A stretch of DNA of 64,000 nucleotides, taken from Haloplanus aerogenes (GTDB lineage Archaea; Halobacteriota; Halobacteria; Halobacteriales; Haloferacaceae). The DNA lies in the NCBI RefSeq assembly GCF_003856835.1, contig NZ_CP034145.1:186001-250000 (forward strand), read 5' to 3'. This document shows, one piece after another, positions 25,969 to 33,813 of the stretch. The notes under the pieces were generated by a model. It had not been told where the DNA came from. It made no database searches and saw only the letters and a program-made list of their open reading frames with translations. The translations under genes were made by a program, and so were the position numbers. Each line of letters begins with the position of its first letter. Positions within the stretch are counted from its first letter, which is position 1.

Positions 25969-26835
25969 TCACTCAGCCTCGCCTTTCTCGATCGGGACAC
26001 CAACGAGGTTGCCCCACTCGGTCCAGGAGCCGTCGTAGTTGATCGTGTCCTCGTAGCCGAGGAGTTCGTGGAGCGCGAACCACGCGACCGACGAGCGCTC
26101 GCCGATGCGGCAGTAGGCGACGGTCGTGCCCTCGCCGTCGATGCCTTCCTCGGCGTAGAGCGACTCGATCTCCTCGCGGGTCTTGAACGTGCCGTCGTCG
26201 TTCGTGACCGCGGCCCACGAGATGTTCTTCGCGCCGGGGATGTGGCCGCCGCGCTGGGCCGTCTCCTGCAGTCCCGGGGGCGCGAGGATCTCACCCTTGA
26301 ACTCCTCGGGCGAACGCACGTCGACGAGCGGCAGGCCGCGCTCGATGGCGTTCTCCACGTCCTCGCGGTACGCGCGGATGCTCTCGCGGGGGCCGGCCGC
26401 CTCGTAGTCGACGACGGAGAAGTCCGGCTCCTCCGTCGTCAGCGGGTAGTCGTGTTCGAGCCAGTAGTCCCGGCCGCCGTCCATCAGGCGTACGTCGTCG
26501 TGGCCGTAGTACTTGAACTGCCAGTAGGTGTAGGCAGCGAACCAGTTGGAGTTGTCACCGTAGAGGACCACGGTGGAATCCTCGGCGATACCGTGACTTC
26601 CCAGCAGGTTCTCGAAGTCCTTCTTCGAGAGGATGTCGCGGGTCGTCTGATCCTGTAGCTGGGTCTCCCAGTTGAAGCCGATGGCGCCGGGGGCGTGGCC
26701 CTCGTCGTACGCCTCCGTGTCTACGTCGACTTCTACGAGACGATAGTCCGGGTCGTCGCTCTGGAAGTCGTCGAGGTGGTTCTCGACCCAATCCGCCGAG
26801 ACGAGAACGTCCTTCGCGTACCCTGTGTCTGACAT
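25969..26835 (-). CDS. tssA: Thiosulfate sulfurtransferase (tandem rhodanese), TssA
   Basis: Two-domain rhodanese of 288 residues, transferring sulfane sulfur from thiosulfate to a thiophilic acceptor such as cyanide or a protein thiol. The inactive N-terminal domain includes VLVSADWVENHLDDF, EGHAPGAIGFNWETQLQD and VLYGDNSNWFAAYTYWQFKYYG (no active cysteine). The C-terminal domain has the catalytic loop AYCRIGERSS. Start at the ATG before SDTGYAKDV; the long upstream open frame is a reverse shadow of tssB. The last codons and stop are duplicated in the downstream 58-bp tandem array. Divergent from the second sulfurtransferase. Confidence 0.93.
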   Translation of the reverse strand: MSDTGYAKDVLVSADWVENHLDDFQSDDPDYRLVEVDVDTEAYDEGHAPGAIGFNWETQLQDQTTRDILSKKDFENLLGSHGIAEDSTVVLYGDNSNWFAAYTYWQFKYYGHDDVRLMDGGRDYWLEHDYPLTTEEPDFSVVDYEAAGPRESIRAYREDVENAIERGLPLVDVRSPEEFKGEILAPPGLQETAQRGGHIPGAKNISWAAVTNDDGTFKTREEIESLYAEEGIDGEGTTVAYCRIGERSSVAWFALHELLGYEDTINYDGSWTEWGNLVGVPIEKGEAE

Positions 26836-27066
26836 AGCAGATGTCCATACGCCACCCTCCCCTATAATCCTCACACAACGGGCAGACACGGCCATTCCTC
26901 GCCTTAACCGGAAAATGTTGCCACTGTTTGGACGGATCGACGGGCGTGGGCGACGACTGGGACGGGTGGGACGGGGAGATTCGGGAATGTAGCGGCAAAT
27001 ATTGTCGCCGGATGCGACGGCGTCCGGAAGCGCCGCCACTAAATCTGCCGGGGCTGTACGGCCGAT

Positions 27067-27858
27067 ATGACCGAGGACATCGTCGTGTCCATCGACTGGC
27101 TCGCGGACCGTCTGGACGAGGTGCGCGTGGTCGACGTGCGCGACGCGTGGGAGTTCGACGGCATCGGCCACGTACCGGGCGCGGTCAACGTGCCCTTCGA
27201 CCGCTTCCGGAGCAGCGAGGGTGACGAGGGGATGCTCCCCGGCGCGGACCGGTGGACGGCACTGATGGAGGACGCGGGGATCGCGCCCGACGACTGCATC
27301 GTCGCCTACGACGACGAACACGGCGTGTTCGCGGCGCGCTTTCTCGTCACCGCTCTCCTCTACGGCCACGACGACGTGCACCTGCTGAACGGCGACTTCA
27401 GCGCGTGGAGCCGGAGCCACGAGACGACGACGGACGCGCCGTCGGTCGAGCCCTCGACCTACGAGGTTCGGGAGCCGACGGCGTCGCCGCTGGTCGACTT
27501 CGAGACGGTACGGGACGCCCTCGACACCGACGCGGTGATCGTCGACACCCGCGAGGCGTGGGAGTACGAGGAGGGCCACCTCCCGGAGGCCGTCCAACTC
27601 GACTGGCGCGAACTCGTCGATCAGGAGACGCGGGGACTGAAACCCGACGACGAACTCGAAGCGCACCTGTCGGATCGGGGCATCACGCCCGACCGTCGGA
27701 TCGTCCTCTACTGCAACACCGCTCGACGGATCAGCCACACCTACGTCGCGCTCAAACACCTCGGGTACGACACCGTCGACTTCTACGAGGGGAGCCTCAC
27801 GGAGTGGAAAGAGCGGGGTGGGCCGCTGGTCGAAGGGGACGCCGCGGACGACGCCTGA
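27067..27858 (+). CDS. tssB: Sulfurtransferase (tandem rhodanese), TssB
   Basis: A second two-domain rhodanese, 263 residues. Domain one: VSIDWLADRLDEVRVVDVRDAWEF, ending with VAYDDEHGVFAARFL (Asp in place of the active cysteine). Domain two: VIVDTREAWEYEEGHLPEAVQLDW and the active-site loop LYCNTARRISHTY with the catalytic cysteine. The loop differs from that of tssA (CNTARR versus CRIGERS), so acceptors or donors probably differ. The genes tssA and tssB are divergent across about 230 bases. Cytosolic, no signal peptide. Confidence 0.9.
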   Translation: MTEDIVVSIDWLADRLDEVRVVDVRDAWEFDGIGHVPGAVNVPFDRFRSSEGDEGMLPGADRWTALMEDAGIAPDDCIVAYDDEHGVFAARFLVTALLYGHDDVHLLNGDFSAWSRSHETTTDAPSVEPSTYEVREPTASPLVDFETVRDALDTDAVIVDTREAWEYEEGHLPEAVQLDWRELVDQETRGLKPDDELEAHLSDRGITPDRRIVLYCNTARRISHTYVALKHLGYDTVDFYEGSLTEWKERGGPLVEGDAADDA

Positions 27859-27876
27859 TCGGTCAGACGAGCCGTC

Positions 27877-28878
27877 TCAGTCCTCCGAAACCGCGACCTG
27901 ATTGAGTTCGTCCGAGAGGAGATCAGCCATCTCGATGACGAGGGCGACGGCGAGCGGACCGGCGATGACGCCGACGGGCCCGAGCGTCAGGAGGCCGCCG
28001 ACGAACCCGACGAAGTAGAGACTGCCCGGGAGGTCGGCCGTCTCGCGGGCGAGCCGAGGCCGGATCACCACGTCGGGGAGCCACGCCACGAGGATGCCAC
28101 CGAGGACGAACACGAGCGCCGCCCGAGCGGGGTCACCGACGACCAGATGGGCGACGGCGAGGAGCCCGATCAACAGCGACGGGCCGACGACCGGCAGGAA
28201 CTGGAGGATGGCCGAGAGGACCGCCAGCGTGAGGAAGTAGGGGTAGCCGAGGAGAAAGAAAAGCACCAGCGCGACGACGAACGTCCCCGCCGCCGTCGCC
28301 GCCTGGAGGACGTAGATGGCAAAGAGGGTGGCACGGGTCCGGCGACTCAGCGCCCGCACCACGTCCCGGTACGAGGGGGGTACGAGGGCGATCAGGGCGC
28401 GGTGGGTCTCGGCAGTGTGCGAGAGGAGAGCGAACACGACCATCACGAACACCGTCAGTTTGAGCGCGAGGACGGGCACGACCGTCGCGAACGAGCGGGC
28501 GAGTTGGCGGCCGTAGGCGACGGCGACCGCCCGCGCATCGGCGAGCGTAATCGTCGCCGAGAGGCCGTAGATGTCGACAGTGAGGGTAGGTGGCAACGAC
28601 AGAAGAAAGGAGATGACGGCGTCGAGACGACCGGCGACGACGACGACGAGCGGCAGAGCGAGGGCGACGACGGCGAGGACACCCGTCGCCGTCGTGCCGA
28701 GACTGGCCTGCCACGCCGAGAGCCCCCGACGTGTCAGTTCCTCGCGGAGCGGGGAGAGCAGGTAGGCGACGGTGACGGCGAAAAAGACCGTCGCCAGAAT
28801 GTCGGCAAGCATGACCGCGGCTCCCAGCGCCAGCAGACCGAAAATCCCCCCCAGCACGTACCGGCGGTCGAGCGTCAC
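27877..28878 (-). CDS. AI-2E family transporter (UPF0118-type permease)
   Basis: A 333-residue integral membrane protein with about eight helices, starting at GTG in GTGACGCTCGACC (MTLDRRYVLGG). Family marks are TVFFAVTVAYLLSPLREELTRRGLSAWQAS near the N-terminus, LGYPYFLTLAVLSAILQFLPVVGPSLLIG and GVIAGPLAVALVIEMADLL at the end. The long frame upstream is not coding. Members include autoinducer-2 exporters and Na+/H+ antiporters; no quorum-sensing genes are near, so substrate is open. It converges with tssB 18 bases away. Confidence 0.85.
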   Translation of the reverse strand: MTLDRRYVLGGIFGLLALGAAVMLADILATVFFAVTVAYLLSPLREELTRRGLSAWQASLGTTATGVLAVVALALPLVVVVAGRLDAVISFLLSLPPTLTVDIYGLSATITLADARAVAVAYGRQLARSFATVVPVLALKLTVFVMVVFALLSHTAETHRALIALVPPSYRDVVRALSRRTRATLFAIYVLQAATAAGTFVVALVLFFLLGYPYFLTLAVLSAILQFLPVVGPSLLIGLLAVAHLVVGDPARAALVFVLGGILVAWLPDVVIRPRLARETADLPGSLYFVGFVGGLLTLGPVGVIAGPLAVALVIEMADLLSDELNQVAVSED

Positions 28879-29055
28879 GGCGTCACCTGTGACCGGTACG
28901 GGCAAAACCGTTTCCCGAACCGGTACGGACACTGACTGGTCAGAACGTGCAGACGAAACGGAGGGGTTGCGTGTGTGTGTGGGACGGGACCAAGGGTAGG
29001 GGAGGGACCGTGTCGAACACCACGCCTTTACCCCGACGGCTCCGATGGGTGGTCC

Positions 29056-29514
29056 ATGGTCGGGCCACGGCGACGCTTCAAGTTGGCGGACACCGCCCAG
29101 CAAGTCGTCGGTGGCTTCCTCCTCGCCGGGCCGTTCGTCGTCACGGAAGAAGTGTGGACGCTGGCCGCGGATATGACGTGGATACAGACGCTGATGACCG
29201 TCGCCATCGTGTTCGGCATCGGCTACGGCGCCCTCTACAAGGCCGACGACCGCGACCCCGAGACGGAGACGGACGTCGGGGGTGTCCCGCTCCGATTCGT
29301 CTCGCTCATCCTCGTGTCGTACTGCTCGGTCCTCGTCCTCGCCCTCGCGTTCGGGGCGCCCGGGACCTTCCTCGCGGACACGAACGGCGGGCGGACGGTG
29401 GGCGTCGCCGGCATCCACGTCACCATCCGAACCATCGAAGTGACGATCAAGGCGGTGAGCGTCGGGGCGGTATTCAGTGTCATCGGCGCCGCGACGGCCG
29501 ACTCGCTGTTCTGA
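29056..29514 (+). CDS. DUF2391 family membrane protein
   Basis: A 152-residue protein with about four hydrophobic helices: QQVVGGFLLAGPFVVTEEVW, WIQTLMTVAIVFGIGYGALY, FVSLILVSYCSVLVLALAFG and a C-terminal VSVGAVFSVIGAATADSLF. The motif FLLAGPFVVTEEVWTLA is what I associate with DUF2391 proteins. ATG chosen at MVGPRRRFKLAD, whose basic start fits the positive-inside rule. No function is known to me. Confidence 0.72.
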   Translation: MVGPRRRFKLADTAQQVVGGFLLAGPFVVTEEVWTLAADMTWIQTLMTVAIVFGIGYGALYKADDRDPETETDVGGVPLRFVSLILVSYCSVLVLALAFGAPGTFLADTNGGRTVGVAGIHVTIRTIEVTIKAVSVGAVFSVIGAATADSLF

Positions 29515-29574
29515 CGCCGGCCGCCGAACGGCCCTCACCCGCAGTCTTAAGTCCGTCCGGTCGCAGAGACGGAT

Positions 29575-30168
29575 ATGGATTACACGCTCGCCATCGATGG
29601 CGCGCCGGCGACGATCCCCGGCGGGACGGGGGTCCTTCTCCTCCATCCGAGCATCGGCGAGACTGACCGTATCGACACCGACTTTCTGAAGACCGACACC
29701 GACAACTTCCTCGTCATCTCGACCCGAACGACTGCCCGCGAGGTCGAACAGAAACTCGAACACTACGACGTTGACGAATCGCGAGCGGACATCCTCGACA
29801 CGCTCTCGGTCGAGCGGGGCTACTCACGACGCCCCTCGGATCGCGTCCACTACGTCGCTTCGCCCGACGATCTGGACGGGATCGTCTCCAAGACCGAAGC
29901 GTTCCTCGACTCCCACGGCGGGAAACGGCGCGTGAGCGTCGACTCGCTCACCGAGATGGCGTACTACGCCGACGAGGAACGGGTGTACGAGGCGACGAAA
30001 CGACTGCTCGATCTGCTGGCCGAGTACGATGCGGTGGGGCTGTTCCACCTCTCGAAGGAGGTCCACGACGAGGCGACGCTGAATCGCTTCCGGGACCTGT
30101 TCGACGGCGTCCTCGATCTCGGCGTCGACGGAGACGTATCCGCCGAGTTCGCTGACGCGTCGGAGTAA
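29575..30168 (+). CDS. Haloarchaeal RecA-like-fold protein lacking Walker A (DUF7090/DUF7504-like)
   Basis: A 197-residue acidic protein. GTGVLLLHPSIGETDRIDTDFLKTDTDNFLVISTR looks like the first strands of a KaiC/RecA-like domain, in which the phosphate-binding lysine loop is replaced by HPSIGETD. Later RRVSVDSLTEMAYYADEERVYEATKRLLDLLAEYDAVGLFHLSKEVHDE resembles the KaiC-type strand/helix pattern of such degenerate haloarchaeal proteins. It likely does not hydrolyse ATP. It converges with the DUF7089-like gene with one base between stops. Function unknown. Confidence 0.6.
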   Translation: MDYTLAIDGAPATIPGGTGVLLLHPSIGETDRIDTDFLKTDTDNFLVISTRTTAREVEQKLEHYDVDESRADILDTLSVERGYSRRPSDRVHYVASPDDLDGIVSKTEAFLDSHGGKRRVSVDSLTEMAYYADEERVYEATKRLLDLLAEYDAVGLFHLSKEVHDEATLNRFRDLFDGVLDLGVDGDVSAEFADASE

Positions 30169-30169
30169 C

Positions 30170-30955
30170 TTACGCGTCGCCGAGCGACTCGAACGTCTTC
30201 CCGGCCCACTGCACGGCGTAGTCTGACCCGTAGTCCACGTAGGCCGTCGTGTCGAGTGCCGCGAAGGGCGCCGGGAGATCGAGGCCGTGTTTGATCGCGG
30301 CGCAGGCGAGTTCGGTCGCATCGGAGAAGTCCGTCTCGCCGCGGGCCACAGCGCCGGGGAGACCGTCGACCCGGTCACGGAGTCGGTCGCCGGCGTCGAC
30401 CCACGCGTCGTAGAGATGTGGGTGGTCGTCCGCCCAGTCCTCGAAGATAGGGCGGGTCTGGAGGCCGAGCCACCCGTCGTACAGCGCGGCGGCCATCTGG
30501 TAGGTCGCGGCCGGATCGAGCGGAACTGCAGCGTCGAGGTCGGGATAGCTATCACCGAAGAAGGGGAGGAACGATTCGGGCACGTCGAGGCCGACCTGTA
30601 CCAGCGCCTCGGCGATCAGGAAGTCGAGGAAAGCGTCGGGCGTACCCTTCGCCCGGGCCTTGCAGAAGACGACCGGCGGGTCGGTCTGGCGGGTCCACGT
30701 GACCGTCCCGTCGCCCGGCAGGCCGATGGTGAACGCCGATCCGACGTATCGACGGAGGGGTTCCGGTGCGTCGTCGGGCACCCAGTCGTCGGGGTACGTC
30801 GCCGGATCGAAGGAATCGACCAGGAGGCCGAGTTCTTCCGCGGTCGCGGGGGGAAGCGTCTCGAAGTCACTGTCCACGTCGAGCACTATCGACTCCGGCG
30901 CGTGTTCGGCCCTGACAGCGGCCAACTCCCCGGAAAGCGACCGGCGCTCGAACAT
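30170..30955 (-). CDS. Haloarchaeal conserved protein (DUF7089-like)
   Basis: A 261-residue acidic cytosolic protein starting MFERRSLSGELAAVRAEHAPESIVLDVDSDFETLPP. Recognisable conserved blocks are RRYVGSAFTIGLPGDGTVTWTRQTDPPVVFCKARAKGTPDAFLDFLIAEALVQVG and LPFFGDSYPDLDAAV, typical of a haloarchaea-only family. No catalytic motif is evident. It overlaps the preceding 29-codon membrane protein gene in a TGATG stop/start, suggesting coupled translation. Confidence 0.7.
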   Translation of the reverse strand: MFERRSLSGELAAVRAEHAPESIVLDVDSDFETLPPATAEELGLLVDSFDPATYPDDWVPDDAPEPLRRYVGSAFTIGLPGDGTVTWTRQTDPPVVFCKARAKGTPDAFLDFLIAEALVQVGLDVPESFLPFFGDSYPDLDAAVPLDPAATYQMAAALYDGWLGLQTRPIFEDWADDHPHLYDAWVDAGDRLRDRVDGLPGAVARGETDFSDATELACAAIKHGLDLPAPFAALDTTAYVDYGSDYAVQWAGKTFESLGDA

Positions 30956-31044
30956 CAGCCGAGGAGGATTCCGACCACGAGGGCGGCCGCGAGGATTCCC
31001 GAGATGCCAACCGTCCCGACCACGATTTTGGTCGCCTGACTCAT
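30955..31044 (-). CDS. 29-residue single-helix membrane protein
   Basis: MSQATKIVVGTVGISGILAA followed by ALVVGILLG: a polar N-terminus and one hydrophobic glycine-rich helix. Its stop overlaps the start of the DUF7089-like gene, and the two are evidently one operon. A longer frame exists upstream but is arginine-rich and not needed. The conserved position ahead of its partner, rather than homology, supports it. It may be a membrane anchor or a short regulatory peptide. Confidence 0.6.
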   Translation of the reverse strand: MSQATKIVVGTVGISGILAAALVVGILLG

Positions 31045-31442
31045 ACCCGAACGCTCGGCGCGGCGCCGCATAAACATTTCAATCTCGGCGACCGGACGCG
31101 ACGATTCGATCCGCCAGTCTCGTTGGGTGGGGAAGGCCGACACGCCGTGATCGCGGACACCGAATCCGAACCACTGTTTCTTTTCCAGCGAAAAATGGCG
31201 TCACATGTACGCTATCGCGGGTTGAGGTCTGAATTACAGAAGAAACGAAGGGGTGTGAATCTCGGGTCTGGGACGCTCCGGCGTGGCGTCCCCGATATCG
31301 AACACGACGAACAGTGACCGGTGGGAAGTAAAATAGTATCGACCGAAGGCGAGCCGCGACGGCGGGTGTGGGTGAGTAGGTGCGGATGGGCGTGGAGGTG
31401 AAACGGCGGCGTGCGACGGATCGAACGTGGATCGGACGCGCC
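31045..31442. other. Intergenic region downstream of oapC, no gene seen
   Basis: About 400 bases between the 29-codon gene (read leftward) and the oapC repeat array. It holds a 7-bp hairpin GGGACGC...GCGTCCC at 31270-31292, an AT-rich stretch AAGTAAAATAGTATCG near 31328, and an ORB core (31242-31254). No reading frame with haloarchaeal composition was found. A small RNA is possible but there is no specific support. Confidence 0.4.
31233..31254 (+). repeat. ORB-core sequence left of the oap operon
   Basis: Contains the exact 13-base core GAAACGAAGGGGT (31242-31254) shared with the origin boxes at 33589 and 33792; the first half of the box matches poorly (5 mismatches over 22). It lies about 2.3 kb from the main origin, in non-coding DNA. 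Confidence 0.5.
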
Positions 31443-31510
31443 GACGCTTACGAGTCGTCAACGTTTACGAGTCGTCAACGTTTACGAGTCGCCGACGCTT
31501 ACGAGTCGCC
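31443..31510. repeat. Four 17-bp tandem repeats containing the oapC stop codon
   Basis: Units 31443-31459, 31460-31476, 31477-31493 and 31494-31510, differing at only a few positions. On the minus strand each unit contains GACTCGTAA; in the first (31494-31510) this is the actual last two codons and stop of oapC (Gly-Asp-Ser-stop context), and the other three are downstream copies. The array therefore duplicates the gene's 3' end, as at tssA. Confidence 0.95.
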
Positions 31511-32161
31511 GTCGCGCCACGTGTCGACGACTTCGATGACGTAGTGGCCGTCCTCTTGCAGGGAGATGATACACTCCTGCCGGTCGTACAGCTCCATCAA
31601 GTTGAGTTCGTACTGACCGGGCTCGACGATTTTGATACTCTCGAACTGATCGTTGAGTTCCGCACGGAGGTCCTCGATATCCGGCTGATCGTCCGCCGTC
31701 GAGGAGTCGGGCGGAATCGTTCGGGCGGCGTCGTCGGCGGATGGCGGAGGCGAGGCCACCTCGTCGAGTTCGTCGCGGGTGACCACGTCGCGGCGGGCGT
31801 CCGCCTGTGCCGTGTCCTCCGACTCGTCGAGGACGCTCGGGTCCGACTCCGCCTCGATGTAGTCGGCGTCAGTGTCCGTGGTGGTGGGCGCGGATACGGA
31901 CGGGGAACCGCCCGTGGACGCGTCGGGAGAGCGGTCCGACGACGGTGATGGGGACGGATCGGGTGACGACGGCGTGTCCTCGGCAGGTGCGGTGTCGGCG
32001 GAAGTGTCGGACGACGCGTCGTCGTCACCGAGTGTCGGCGTCGGCGTCGCGGAGTCGGGCTTGAACTGGAACTTGTTCCCGCCACAGTCCGGACAGCCCG
32101 AGAGCATCTCCTTGGAGCCGTCGGGGAACACCCGCTCGCAGTTCGTGCACTGGTGGGGCAT
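31499..32161 (-). CDS. oapC: Origin-associated Zn-ribbon protein OapC
   Basis: A 220-residue protein. An N-terminal zinc ribbon (MPHQCTNCERVF ... LSGCPDCGGNKFQF, two CxxC pairs) is followed by a long acidic Ser/Thr/Pro/Asp linker (about 35-155) and a conserved C-terminal domain (DIEDLRAELNDQFESIKIVEPGQYELNLMELYDRQECIISLQEDGHYVIEVVDTW). Third gene of oapA-oapB-oapC next to the origin, two bases after oapB. The name follows haloarchaeal annotation of origin-associated proteins; the molecular role is not established. Its last codons are in the 17-bp tandem array. Confidence 0.85.
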   Translation of the reverse strand: MPHQCTNCERVFPDGSKEMLSGCPDCGGNKFQFKPDSATPTPTLGDDDASSDTSADTAPAEDTPSSPDPSPSPSSDRSPDASTGGSPSVSAPTTTDTDADYIEAESDPSVLDESEDTAQADARRDVVTRDELDEVASPPPSADDAARTIPPDSSTADDQPDIEDLRAELNDQFESIKIVEPGQYELNLMELYDRQECIISLQEDGHYVIEVVDTWRDGDS

Positions 32162-32163
32162 GG

Positions 32164-32562
32164 CTACTTGCGCGAGACGAGCGCGCTGATGAGGTTTTCG
32201 TCCTTGTGGAGCGTCTGGATCTGGTTGGCCGGGCCGATAACGGTGAGTTTCTTCGTCGACTCCCGCCCCATCAGGCGGTCGAGGAAACTCCGGTCGGCCG
32301 TCTCCGAGCGGGGGTAGGTTTCGATCTCGATCCCGTTGAACTCGTCGGGGCTGATCTCGGTCATCGTCACCTCGATGAGTTTCGACTCCTCGTCGGGCGA
32401 GAGTCCCTCCTCCAGAATGACGATGTTGCCGTCGCGAACGCCGTCGAGGATGAGCCGGATCTTCTCCATGCTCGCGAGGTCCTCCATCCGGGCGCCGCTG
32501 ATGAGATCGATCTGGACGCCGTCGCCGTCGGGATCGGTCGGGGTGGCTTCAGGCATCTCCAT
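32164..32562 (-). CDS. oapB: Origin-associated protein OapB (DUF2073)
   Basis: A 132-residue protein of the DUF2073 family: VQIDLISGARMEDLASMEKIRLILDGVRDGNIVILEEGLSPDEESKLIEVTM and the closing LTVIGPANQIQTLHKDENLISALVSRK. No nucleotide-binding motif. Start at the ATG overlapping the oapA stop (TGATG); a GTG one codon earlier is also possible. The tight coupling with the OapA GTPase suggests the two proteins work together. Highly conserved in archaea beside the GTPase, function not established. Confidence 0.88.
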   Translation of the reverse strand: MEMPEATPTDPDGDGVQIDLISGARMEDLASMEKIRLILDGVRDGNIVILEEGLSPDEESKLIEVTMTEISPDEFNGIEIETYPRSETADRSFLDRLMGRESTKKLTVIGPANQIQTLHKDENLISALVSRK

Positions 32563-33203
32563 CACCCGAAGTACTCCGCGATCTTGTCGTACACTTCGTC
32601 CATGTTGTCGCCTTCGAGCGCCGACAGCGGGATCGTCGTGTGCTGGGGGAAGGCGTTCTCGATGCGCTTGACGTTCGAGTCCTCGAGGTCCGTCTTGTTC
32701 GCGAGGATGAGCACCGGGAGGTCCTGGCTCTCGATGATCCCGATGAGCATCGTGTTCACCTGCGTGAACGGATCCTCGGTGCTGTCGAGGACGTAGATGA
32801 CGCCGTCGACGTCCTCGCGAAGCCAGTGCATCGCCTCAGCGACACCTTCCGTCGCCTCGCGGGAGCGGCGGACGGCGTCCTCCTCGTCGATGTCGTGTTC
32901 GAGGAACTCCTTGTAGTCGACTTTCGTCGTGACACCCGGCGTGTCGACGATGTCGATGGTGACGGTGCGACCGTTGCGTTCGATTTCGACGTTCTCCTTG
33001 CGCCGGGCGCGCCGGGTCTCGTGGGGGACGTGGCTCTCCGGGCCGATGGCGTCACCCGTCCAGTCGCGCGCGATGCGGTTCGCGAGCGTCGTCTTCCCGG
33101 CGTTCGGCGGGCCATAGATCCCGATGCGCTTGGGATCGCTGGCCGAGAACAGTCGTTCTGTAACTCGTGCGATGCTGTCTCTGAGTCCTGTGAGCAGTCC
33201 CAT
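32562..33203 (-). CDS. oapA: Origin-associated Era-like GTPase OapA
   Basis: A 213-residue GTPase of the TrmE-Era class. G1 IGIYGPPNAGKTTLANRIAR, G2-G3 switch IVDTPGVTTKVDYKEF, G4 LILANKTDLED and G5 IPLSALEGDN are all intact; the C-terminal KH domain of bacterial Era is absent. Start MGLLTGLRDSIARVTERLF; a start five codons earlier is rejected. First gene of the oap operon, transcribed away from the origin and divergent from orc1. Possible roles are in ribosome biogenesis or replication control; the neighbourhood favours a link to the origin but proves nothing. Confidence 0.9.
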   Translation of the reverse strand: MGLLTGLRDSIARVTERLFSASDPKRIGIYGPPNAGKTTLANRIARDWTGDAIGPESHVPHETRRARRKENVEIERNGRTVTIDIVDTPGVTTKVDYKEFLEHDIDEEDAVRRSREATEGVAEAMHWLREDVDGVIYVLDSTEDPFTQVNTMLIGIIESQDLPVLILANKTDLEDSNVKRIENAFPQHTTIPLSALEGDNMDEVYDKIAEYFG

Positions 33204-33453
33204 CCTATCCTCCCGCACCTCCCGTCTATCGCCGCGAGAGGGGCGTATGCGGGATGAAGGTCACGCCGTTCACTTAAGTGTGCGTCAGACAACCATAAGG
33301 GACCTGTCAGTAGTTGTCGAGGTCCGCGGCGGCCGGGGGCGGGTCGAGAGGCCGTGAGCGGCGTACTGCAAGCGACCGGTGGGCGGAGATAGGGCGTTCC
33401 GGTGAGACGGGAGTCGATGTGGAGATAGCCACTGCGAACACGGTGGCGACAGA

Positions 33454-33555
33454 GCCAACTCACGGGGACTGCCAACTCATGGGAACTGCCAACTCATGGG
33501 AACTGCCAACTCATGGGAACTGCCAACTCATGGGAACTGCCAACTCACGGGGACC
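33454..33555. repeat. Six 17-bp direct repeats beside the origin
   Basis: Six head-to-tail copies of GCCAACTCATGGGAACT; the first and last carry CACGGGGAC in place of CATGGGAAC and the middle four are identical. The array sits between oapA and the first origin box, 35 bases before ORB1. The units are not related to the oapC repeats in sequence although the length is the same. No unique spacers, so not CRISPR. Iteron-like in layout. Confidence 0.95.
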
Positions 33556-33588
33556 GACCTGCCTGTCCACCGCCCTCGGGTGCCCCCC

Positions 33589-33610
33589 ACCCCTTCGTTT
33601 CGAGTGGAAC
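33589..33610 (-). repeat. Origin recognition box ORB1 with G-string
   Basis: Minus-strand box with core CTCGAAACGAAGGGGT followed by TGGGGGG (33582-33589). It differs from ORB2 at one of 22 positions. Expected to bind Orc1/Cdc6; its orientation is opposite to ORB2 across the AT-rich element. Confidence 0.88.
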
Positions 33611-33656
33611 ACGGTGGGAGGGTGGTGTGAACGAGGTGGCGGCGTCGGTATCGAGG

Positions 33657-33750
33657 CTAGTTATCCTAACTACTCCTAGTGAAATAATATATTCTACTGC
33701 AGTACGGACAAAGTTGTGATTGTATTGTCTTATAGATTTCCCTCACTAGA
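33657..33750. other. AT-rich duplex unwinding element
   Basis: The lowest-GC stretch of the origin, including GAAATAATATATTCTACTG and TGTATTGTCTTATAGATTTC, placed between the two inverted ORBs. It includes the 10-bp palindrome TACTGCAGTA (33695-33704). Position and composition match a duplex unwinding element; it may also hold promoter elements for transcripts in the origin. Confidence 0.75.
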
Positions 33751-33791
33751 ACAGGGAGCGGCACCGCTCCCCCCTCCCCCCTCTTTTCCCC

Positions 33792-33813
33792 GTTCCACCC
33801 GAAACGAAGGGGT
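33792..33813 (+). repeat. Origin recognition box ORB2 with G-string
   Basis: Plus-strand box with core CCCGAAACGAAGGGGT and the halophile-type G-string GGTGGGGGGG directly after it. Pairs with ORB1 as an inverted set around the AT-rich element. Confidence 0.88.

Noticed and set aside
25782-26294. Reading frame through the 58-bp repeats as a separate gene
   Set aside because: It is an arginine-rich frame overlapping tssA on the same strand; its ending EKGEAE only reflects a duplicated tssA terminus that happens to be in frame.
33314-33679. 121-codon frame containing repeated THGNCQLMGTANSWELP peptides
   Set aside because: The repeats are the 17-bp DNA array read as protein (51-bp period in codons); it lies in the origin, has no start context and odd composition.
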